Assembly (NCBI RefSeq): GCF_040869045.1
Contig: NC_090319.1
Span: forward strand, 13,224,314 to 13,288,313
Source of the DNA: Eurosta solidaginis
Taxonomy: Eukaryota > Arthropoda > Insecta > Diptera > Tephritidae
DNA: 64,000 nucleotides
Direction of reading: 5' to 3'
The translations under genes were made by a program, and so were the position numbers. Shown piece after piece: positions 56,330-64,000 of this stretch. The notes under the pieces were generated by a model. The model was not told where the DNA came from, did not search any database, and saw only the letters and a program-made list of their open reading frames with translations. Numbering within the stretch: the first letter of the stretch is position 1; each line of letters begins with the position of its first letter.

Positions 56330-57315
56330 TATTAGACTGGGTCGATTTATTAACCGATATCGCGCCATCGATTTTTCGATAGGATTTGGGCTCAAGAAAA
56401 AAAAGGTCCACTGCGCATACCCAAAAAAATAATTTTCGAGCCTGTGAAATTTGATTTTTTTTTTTACTTTTTTCGACTTTGATTTTTAGGGGTTTTTTCA
56501 TGACCTACTAAAAAGTTTTCATTTGATGGTAAAATTTGCATATATATTATTTTTCAAAAAACTGTTATCGAAAACGTGTTTAGCGGACATTTTTGCGTCG
56601 GACAGGGTATACATATTGGAACGAATTTGGGTAAATTCCGCTTATTTGCAACCTTCTGCTTACGTTCGTATCGCTAAACTGTTGAATAAAACACTCCAAT
56701 ATTCTGTATTACAAAATGGTCTTTATTAGACTACTTTGAAAGTACTTCGCAATTAAACTTTACTTAGCAACTGATAGCGTGTTTAAATCAATCTGATTCA
56801 TGATTGATCAGCTTGCGCTATTTTGTACTCTCTACTGCTTCATTCGCATATTTCTGCTACAGTCTAGACGTTTCGCCTGCTAGAACTGCTGAACATATCT
56901 CCTACTTGTAATTAGCTATATACATGTATATTTGTAGTTTGTATCCATATGCGTGTGTATATGTGAGTAATACTTCGCTGATGATGACATGCGTTTGTGA
57001 GTATCTCTCTGCTGCCTTGTATGTATGTCTGTAGATAATTGATTTGTTTACGTACATACTGCTTAGTATCGGCTTAGTGGTGGTAGTTCCGCTTAGTAAT
57101 ACTAATATTCGTCACAATATATTTTTTTAGTGGGCCATGAAAAAAACTTTAAAAATCAAAGTTGAAAAAAAAGCAAAAAAAATGAAATTTCGCTGGCTCG
57201 AAAATTATTTTTTGGGTATGCGTAGTGGAACTTTTTCCTGAGCCCAAATCCTATCGAAAAATCGATGGCGCGATATCGGTTAACTTTCGTCCATGCAAAT
57301 CGACCCATCCTAATG
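56330..57315. mobile_element. foldback MITE copy 2, split by a solo LTR
   Basis: Same family as 42829-43358: left TATTAGACTGGGTCGATTTA, right CGACCCATCCTAATG, TA on both sides, and inverted arms with ACCGATATCGCGCCATCGAT and GCGCATACCCAAAAAAAT. The centre is interrupted by a 500-bp insertion with a 4-bp duplication (ATAT). Without it the MITE is about 480 bp. Confidence 0.85.
56617..57116 (+). mobile_element. solo LTR of an LTR retrotransposon
   Basis: A 500-bp block starting TGGAACGAATTTGGG and ending CGTCACA (TG...CA ends), flanked by ATAT on both sides (56613-56616 and 57117-57120). It has a polyadenylation signal in TTGAATAAAACACTCC near 56682. There is no internal coding or primer-binding site, so it is what remains after recombination between two LTRs. 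The retrotransposon family is not identified. A diverged relative lies at 57545-57920. Confidence 0.72.
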
Positions 57316-57544
57316 TAAATACTTGCTATATATACACACATAATAGATTGCTTTGCTTGATGGAAATTTAATAGTTTTATGAAAAAATTAATTTTTTTCT
57401 TTACTGGACATTTTGTCCCATAAAAATAAAGTAATAATATTGATGTACATATGTATGTAACATGTAGCTATATATACATTAGAACATACATATGTATGTA
57501 CGCATGTCACAAGTATCTTGATATTATGTAATGCTTTGAGTAGA

Positions 57545-57920
57545 AATTTATTCTGATGTTACCGTTCGAATTGCTGAGTTCGAATAAATAACTCAAATAT
57601 TCAGTTAACAAAATGTTCCATATTTACAACACTACTATGGTAGTAGCTCTTCACAATTAAATTACTCGCGTACTTCACTTACAACACTCACACTGAAAAC
57701 AAACTCATTGACTATCCCTTAGCTTGCTCTGCTTTTCTACTCTCATCTGCCCCGCTCGACTATTTCTACCAGGGTCTAGACTTTTCGCGAACATCAGTCT
57801 CGAATATTGCTTATTTATTTCTCGTGTCTGCATCTCAAATTGGAGTTGGCTATATACATGTATGTATATACGTGAGTAATGTCATTTGCGCTCTTAATAC
57901 GTGCAGCTCCTATGAAGTTA
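57545..57920 (+). mobile_element. diverged LTR-like relative of 56617-57116
   Basis: Parallel text order: GAGTTCGAATAAATAACTCA (like TTGAATAAAACACTCC), CAAAATGTTCCATATTTAC (like CAAAATGGTCTTTATTAG), CTTCACAATTAAATTACTCG, CTCTGCTTTTCTACTCTCATC, CAGGGTCTAGACTTTTCGCG, TATATACATGTATGTATATACGTGAGTAATG. Clear TG...CA ends and duplication were not found. Confidence 0.6.
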
Positions 57921-58179
57921 AAAATAGGCTGCTGTTTGAGACAACTAAAAGGATTTTATTAAATTGAGAAATTTCAATGGACTTCAATTAAATTTAAATC
58001 ATCTTAAAATCATCATCAGTACCTTAAAGGTGAGAATTAAATGATTTTGCCTACAACTATACATAATACCAAGAACAGAACCATTCTTCTGGCAAATTGC
58101 GAAATAGTATCAACATCTTCTGATTTAGGACTTGAAAAACTTTCAAATTATCTTCTTCGCGCCACGCGAATTTTTCAAC

Positions 58180-58430
58180 GTTACTTACATAAAAAATTTA
58201 ATTTATTCGTCTTAAAGCTAAGCCACATATTAAGTTTCATCGGTTTATATCGGTCTTTGGTAATGCATTATCGAGCTTTTTCCATTTTCGATATCGATAT
58301 CGAAAAAGTGGGCGAAAAAGATAAGCAAATTTAGCGAATTTCGTGAAGTTATCTAAATGTTTTCTCAAGTTATCGTATCAACGGAAAGACGAGCGGACAT
58401 GGCTTGATTTTTATATACGAACGTCTTTAT
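58180..58430 (-). mobile_element. fragment of the dispersed hairpin-ended element
   Basis: The 5' part in inverted orientation: AAGTTTCATCGGTTTATATCG, TTCGATATCGAAAAAGTGGG, CAAGTTATCGTATCAACGGA, GAGCGGACATGGC, the complement of the start region of 24911-26302. Diverged and truncated. Confidence 0.7.
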
Positions 58431-58604
58431 TTGACTTGACTTCTTTATGAAGGGCATATGAGAACAGATGGGAATGAAAAGCTGATGAACTAGCTTAAAA
58501 GAGCGCATCCCTTGAAGCTTGCTACGTAGACGTCCTAATTAGATAGCGCGAAATTGAGAGAAGGCGAGAGAAGCACATGATCGACCAAGCCGGAGAGGCG
58601 TGAA

Positions 58605-58814
58605 TTGAACCGCGACGATTATGTGCAGGTCTCACAACATCAGACTAACAAAGTTGCTTCTATCTCATTAAGAAGAGGGGACTGTAGTCATGACGGGTAT
58701 TCTGACTGGACACTGCGTTCTGACGTCCATGCCTTTAAATTAGGCTTCGACAGTGATAGCAGATGTAGAAAGTGCGGGTTTGAGGAGGAAAAGATCGAGC
58801 ACGTTTTTTGCTAG
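58605..58814 (+). pseudogene. LINE C-terminal zinc-knuckle fragment
   Basis: The frame reads SLRRGDCSHDGYSDWTLRSD, then HAFKLGFDSDSRCRKCGFEE and EKIEHVFC, ending at TAG 58812. C-x2-C-x7-H-x3-C after HAFKLG is the C-terminal motif of R1/Jockey-type LINEs that follows RNase H. It could come from the same element type as 54679-55029. No upstream domain is contiguous, so this is a fragment. Confidence 0.68.
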
Positions 58815-59005
58815 GAACAGCAAGTGGCATAGGCCCCATAAAGCTTCTAGTATTTGCCAGTAGGATGCAGTTATTCTATAACATATGTTCTGGTTTTTGA
58901 TAGTGTTTTTCAGCTCGGTCGTTGAACAAACTTCTGGTAACTCTACGGACTCATTCAATCTTTGTGAGGTCGTTATGGACCGGCCAGTTCAACCTAACCT
59001 GCATT
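58815..59005 (-). repeat. dispersed repeat, inverted relative of 7723-8110
   Basis: Complement of GGTTAGGTTGAACTGGCCGG, AGTTACCAGAAGTTTGTTCA and CGACCGAGCTGAAAAACACT. It adjoins the LINE zinc-knuckle fragment at a near-flush boundary (58814/58815) but lies on the opposite strand, so the two probably arrived separately or by rearrangement. Confidence 0.68.
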
Positions 59006-60170
59006 GTCAGTACCTGTGCATTGATGTAAGCATAAGAACACGAGACGAACCGCCATAAGAAGAAAAACAAATAAGAATCAAGCTAAAAAATAAACACAAA
59101 CTTAACTCGCCCAGTTAGCACATACACACGAACTAACAACCTGCTACCATGTATGTTTACAAGGCGTAACTCTACGAGCAGCTCGGCAAAAGGAATGAGT
59201 ACAAGCAACAGCACAAAAACTTTCACTGAAGATGGCACAACGCCGAAATTATCGGTTTGTCTCTAAATTTACAAATTGTTGACGAAAAATCTACCCAAAA
59301 GTATTCCAGTTTGAAAACTTTGTTGGTTAGAACTGCTTAAGTATTAACTTTAGGAAATACATTATTATGTTAATATGTATGTTTATATGCAACAAAAAAG
59401 TAAATTTACTTTGAAAGCAAATTCGAAAGAGATTTAAGATTTTCAGTAAAAAATTTGTCCTAAGTAAAAAGAAAAATACGCAAGATCTGATTCATCAAAA
59501 TCTAATGAATCAAACGTTTGATTAATCAATTGATATGAATAATGATTCATAGCAAAATTTTTATAACTGATTAAACCATATATCTGATATATGTACTTTT
59601 TATTTAACTAAGTATTTGACAAATAAGTAAAATACACTTTTGCAGCATATCATATAACAACATTTGCTGTTACCAAAGTTAACGGCGAAGTACTTTCTGA
59701 ACTGTTGACTTCAGAATAAAAACACACAATTCCCTACAATAATAACGCAAATGCAAATAACAGAAAATCATTCAGTATTTCCTGCTTCATAAAGTTAGGG
59801 TAAGCACATCCTCAAATCGTTTTTGATTTTTTGTTGGTTTGTATTGGTTTCATCCTCTTTTGTTTTTCCTGTTTGTTTATTGTAAGTTTTATTGAACACA
59901 TTCAAGTTTTTCTATACTTGAACTAATAACACGGTCGAGGTCCAATGAGAACAATTCGAGTGGAGATGCGAGTTATTTACAAGTAGTACAACATACAAAC
60001 AAACATTTTCACATTCTACTTAACATACATACCTATTTTCATATGCACATAAGTAAGTGTATCAGTAATTTAGAATTGATGCAATCAGTTCAACTGCTGC
60101 AGCGCTGAATGAATATTTGCTTTATTCAAATGTGTATGTATATCACATTTAGGGTGGGACAAAAATAATT
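59006..60170. other. unassigned spacer
   Basis: AT-rich, no gene. Small duplications of ATTGAT/AATGATTCAT words near 59490-59560 only. Confidence 0.45.
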
Positions 60171-60189
60171 CAACTATTGTATGAGTTGC

Positions 60190-62010
60190 TAGCAGATCTT
60201 GCAAAGGTTGTGGTCTCCAAACAATACTTTTTTGGTTTCTGTTTTGTTGTTCTTAAAACAAAATATTTTTTACTTTATAAAAGTATTGCGTACTGTATTG
60301 TTCTTTGTGGGATCAAAGTATTGATTGCTGTATTGTTCTTTGTAGGAATAGAGTATTCGTCACTGTTTTGTTCTTTGTAGGATCAAAGTATTAGTAACTG
60401 TTTTCTTCTTTTCAGGATTAAAGTATTGGTTACTGTTTTGTTCTTTGTAAGATCAAAGTATTGGTTACTGTTTTGTTCTTGGTAGGATCAAAGTAATCGT
60501 CACTGTTTTGTTCTTTGTAGTATCAAAGTATTGGTTACTGTTTTGTTCTTAGTAGGATCAAAGTATTGATTGCTGTTTTGTTCTTTGTAGGAATAAGGTA
60601 TTCGTTACTGTTTCGTTCTTTGTAGGATCAAAGTATCAGTAACTGTTTTCTTCTTTTCAGGATTAAAGTATTGTTTACTGTTTTGTTCTTTGTAAGATCA
60701 AAGTATTGGTTACTGTTTTGTTCTTTGTAGGAATAAAGTATTCGTTACTGTTTTGTTCTTTACAGGATAAAAGTATTGGTAACTGTTTTCTTCTTTTCAG
60801 GATTAAAGTATTGGTTACTGTTTTGTTCTTTGTAAGATCAAAGTATTGGTTACTGTTTTGTTTTTTGTAGGATCAAAGTACTCGTTACTGTTTTTTTATT
60901 TGTAGGATCAAAGTATTGGTTACTGTTTTGTTCTTTGTAGGATCAAAGTATTGATTGCTGTTTTGCTCTTGGTAGGAATAAAATATTCGTTACTGTTGTG
61001 TTCTTTGTAGGATCAAAGTATCAGTAACTGTTTTCTTGTTTTCAGGATTAAAGTATTGTTTACTGTTTTGTTCTTTGTAGGATCAAAGTATTGGTTACTG
61101 TTTTGTTCTTTGTAGGATCAAAGTATTGGTTACTGTTTTGTTCTTTGCAGGATCAAAGTACTTGTTACTGTTTTGTTCTTTGTAGGATCAAAGTATTGGT
61201 TACTGTATTGTTCTTTGTGGGACGAAAGGATTGATTTCTGTTTTGTTCTTTGTGGGAATAAAGTATTGGTTACTGCTTTGTTTTTTGTAGGATCAAAGTA
61301 TTAGTAACTGTTCTCTTCTCTTCAGGATTAAAGTATTGGTTACTGTTTTGTTCTTTGTAAAATCAAAGTATTGGTTACTGTTTTGTTCTCTGTAGGATCA
61401 AAGTACGCGTTACTGTTTTGTTCTATGTCGGATCAAAGTATTTGTTACTGTTTTGTTCTTTGTAGGATCAAAGTATTGACTGCTGGTTTGTTCTTTGTAG
61501 GTTCAAAGTATTGGTATCTGTTTTGTTCTTTGTGGGATGAAAGTATTGATTACTGTTTGTTTTTTGTAGGATTTGTATTGGTGACTGTTTGGTTCTTTGT
61601 AGGAGTTTTTTTTGGTGACTGATTTGTTCTTTGTGGGATGAAAGTATTGATCGCTGTTTGGTTCTTTGTAGGATCAAAGTATTCGTTACTGGTTTGTTCT
61701 TTGTAGGATCAAAGTTTTGCTAACTGTGTTCTTCTTTTCAGGATAAAAGTATTGGTTACTGTTTTGTTCTTTGTAGGATCAAAGTGTTGGTTAATGTTTT
61801 GCTCTTTGTAGGATCAAAGAACTCGTTAGTCTTTTGTTCCTGGTAAGACCAGAGTATTGATTGATGTTTTGTTTTTTTGTAGCATCAAATTATTAATTAC
61901 TCTTTTGTTCTCTGTAGGAAAACAAACTCTTCGTTACTGTTTTGTTCTTTGTAGGATCAGAGCACTTGTTACTGTGTTGTTCTTTGTAGGACCAAAGTAT
62001 TGATGAATAT
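60190..62010. repeat. 35-bp minisatellite, about 50 copies
   Basis: Tandem units of the type TATTGGTTACTGTTTTGTTC-TTTGTAGGATCAAAG (35 bp; phase checked at 60424 and 60459). Most vary at a few sites. A distinct variant with CTTCTTTTCAGGATTAAAG recurs near 60400, 60645, 60785, 61030, 61315 and 61730; several gaps are close to 245 bp (seven units), hinting at a higher-order block. Frames such as 60177-60380 and 61371-61622 are repeat artefacts. Degenerate units continue at 62640-62745 beyond the Penelope-like piece. Confidence 0.95.
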
Positions 62011-62015
62011 TGGAA

Positions 62016-62610
62016 CGCTTTTCCATCATCCCTTGTCAAATTTCGTTTCGGAACAAACCGGTTTCGGCGTTGGGCCATCATCAGTGTCGATTTTCGTTCT
62101 GATCTGTTGTTGTCGTTTGTCCTATATTTATAGCTCGTAGGTACATGGGCAGGTATTGTCAAAATTGATGCTTGTGTATATTTAGTTATGTGTATGTGCT
62201 ATGTGTTCATTCCGAACCAAAGGCGGTTTTTACTGATCGATTTGCGTGGCTGACTGAGGCAGGTAAAAGTCCGCAATTTTAGTCGTTTGACGTTCTTTGT
62301 GGGTTTGTTACTTTGGTGCGTTAATTGTTATGTTTTTATTTGTTGTAGTGTGTTTATCTGTTGTACCTGTGTGATTACTTTGTTTCTTGTAAACAAGTTT
62401 TAAAGGCTCGAATATTGTGTCAGAAATTGTGTTTATCTGTTCGTTTATTATTCTATCGTCGAATGTTTTCTGTTTGTAGATTTCCATGTTTTCGAGTACG
62501 TGGAGACGTCGGTCGTTGGCTTGTATGTGAAGAGCCCTAACTGTTTTATTGATGTTTGGTGGGGAACATTAATTTTCAACCATGTGATTCGCGAAGTTAG
62601 ACTCTGGTAT
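62016..62610 (-). pseudogene. Penelope-like element, C-terminal/3' fragment
   Basis: On the minus strand the text from about 62610 reads FANHMVEN, stop, CSPPNINKTVRALHIQANDR, then RLHVLENMEIYKQKTFDDRI and INEQINTISDTIFEPLK. FxNHMxEN with HVLENxEIYK is the style of the end of the GIY-YIG endonuclease domain in Penelope-like elements. Downstream, 62162-61990 holds KSTLMMAQRRNRFVPKRNLT-type text that I also associate with the 3' part of such elements. An in-frame stop and frame changes show that it is dead. The reverse transcriptase is absent. Confidence 0.65.
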
Positions 62611-62639
62611 AATGTTATATCCGGATCAGAATAAAGTTA

Positions 62640-62745
62640 AGGCTTTCGTTATTTTTAAGATCAAAATATTACTGCTGATTTGTTCCTTGTGACAATCAAA
62701 TAATTGTTGGTCACTGTTTTGTTCTTTGTCGGCACAAAATAACTA
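62640..62745. repeat. degenerate 35-bp minisatellite units, far side of the Penelope fragment
   Basis: AAGATCAAAATATTACTGCTG, ATTTGTTCCTTGTGACAATC and GTCACTGTTTTGTTCTTTGT match the minisatellite unit loosely. The Penelope-like piece is therefore bracketed by the same repeat. Confidence 0.7.
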
Positions 62746-64000
62746 ATTAATACCAGTTATGGTTGTGATATTTCCCGGTCATGTCATCTACCTTCCTTAG
62801 AGGAACGATTAGGTCTCTGTTTTCAACCTAGGCAAGCAATTTATGTATGTCCTCATTTACTGCAATTAATTTTGTGTATACCTATATTGAAAATGATTTC
62901 TGTTGATGAGAATCTTAGTTGTTAGTCGGAATCGTTTCAGCTCCAGACTCAGTGATACTTATTTATATGTAGATACATAAACAAAATTTTATTTCTGACA
63001 CCCCCTTGATGCCAAGGTATGAGTATCCACATGTACACACACATATACATGCTTGAATGTAAAATCATAATGGTATGTAGAGGTAAAAAGTGCCAAGTAC
63101 TGTTATGATTCCACTGCATTCACTGACAATGTTTGTTTTGAACTCTTCTTTTTTTCTCTCATTTCAGTTTTTAGTTTTTTTATTCTGTTTGTTCAGCGTC
63201 AGTATTGCGGTTTCACACTTCGACTGGGAAAACTGTGTGAATGGAAAGAATCGCATACGAATTTCATTTAAATAGTTGAAACGAGCATTTAAATTTTTCT
63301 ACATTCAATGTCAATAAATTTTACCGCATGCATTCAGATATTTTTTGTTGAACTTTAAAATGTTCTAAATATATTTTTTTTTAATAAATAAGTTACTTAA
63401 AAGAAACCATCTGATTTGGCAATGTGCACAGATGAACGACGCTCATTGTTAGCTACTAATTTTTTAATGAACGCTTGCTTAATAGACCCGAAGCCCCTTC
63501 TGTTCAAGAATATATTCTATTGGGTCAGCGAACTTTTCGAATGAAGGAACTTTGAAGGAATATCATAACGTCTCTGAACCCAGATTGTTTTTATGTTGAC
63601 ATTGTATAATGAAATAACTGGAGACCACTATTCTGTAAATAGCTTAATAAAAAACTTGTTTTAGATAAGTTTCTGCATTCTTCAGTCCAGACTGTAGGTT
63701 GTGCATATAGGACTTGAAAATAAGTCTTGCACATAGATTTGTTTTAACAGGTATGTAGTTGAAGCTAGTTACAGTATCGTCCGAGGGTGGAGCGCATCTT
63801 TAAGTTATAGACTTAAAGTCCTGCATTAAATGCCAGAATATGTACGTTTGTGGGTGCCCGGTTTCTAGATTTTTCGAAGCAAAAGCCGTATCTAGCGTGT
63901 TCTAGAGCTAACAACTGTTCATTATACCTTTCATGAAAATTAAATGGTATATTAACTTCGTCACGGATCCCAAAATTGTAAGTCCTTAAAGGAAAATAGA
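62746..64000. other. unassigned right end
   Basis: No gene or repeat boundary recognised. A 61-codon plus frame at 63090-63275 is Phe/Leu-rich (AT-rich composition) and has no start-site context. Confidence 0.45.

Noticed and set aside
63090..63275. Phe/Leu-rich 61-codon frame as a small membrane protein
   Set aside because: Hydrophobicity follows from T-rich DNA; no start context, no homology recognised, and no poly(A) logic.

Overview
This is repeat-dense, AT-rich DNA from an insect, most probably a higher fly. The family-level guess is a true fruit fly (Tephritidae). It rests on my recognition of a dispersed element that ends in a hairpin (GTTCGGTTACACCCGAAC) and of a tRNA-derived SINE, both of which I associate with tephritid genomes. 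I recognise no conserved host gene. The only convincing gene is a small single-exon secreted-protein gene at 33594-33932, with its own TATA box and poly(A) signals. Almost everything else is satellite DNA or living and dead transposons. This suggests heterochromatin, or a gene-poor arm or sex-chromosome region, but the window alone cannot decide between these.

Layout. 1-5833 is a 93-bp satellite (about 63 copies, running off the left edge) with higher-order structure. It is cut off by Helitron-like DNA. 6535-7095 is an 89-bp minisatellite built from 11-bp sub-units. 8391-14074 is a hAT-type element (8-bp target duplication CCGTGTGG) that was later hit by a 3600-bp Transib element (10436-14035). 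The Transib has perfect 37-bp terminal repeats that start with CACAGTG, a 5-bp duplication CGCCG, and a decayed RAG1-like transposase. 17230-18710 and 23466-24155 are foldback elements. 22388-23202 holds two SINE copies. 24911-26302, 27990-28480 and 28505-31966 are copies of the dispersed hairpin-ended element. The last of these is split by a 1917-bp non-autonomous Helitron (29417-31333), and its empty site is visible in the first copy.

32607-33932 is the most gene-like stretch. A 426-bp tandem duplication lies just upstream of the TATA box of the secreted-protein gene. 34120-34493 is an inverted SINE pair. 34835-38110 is a minus-strand RTE-like LINE with a broken reverse transcriptase. 39629-40056 is an exact 189-bp inverted repeat. 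42829-43358 and 56330-57315 are two copies of one foldback MITE, the second split by a 500-bp solo LTR. 44226-46719 is a second hAT copy (duplication TTGCGATG), itself hit by a 435-bp piggyBac-like MITE. 49800-59005 is a graveyard of LINE fragments. 60190-62010 is a 35-bp minisatellite that abuts and flanks a Penelope-like fragment.

The elements do not act together as a pathway. Their nesting gives a readable insertion history (hAT before Transib, hAT before piggyBac, hairpin-ended element before Helitron, foldback MITE before LTR retrotransposon). All calls were made by eye from the sequence; no database search was run.
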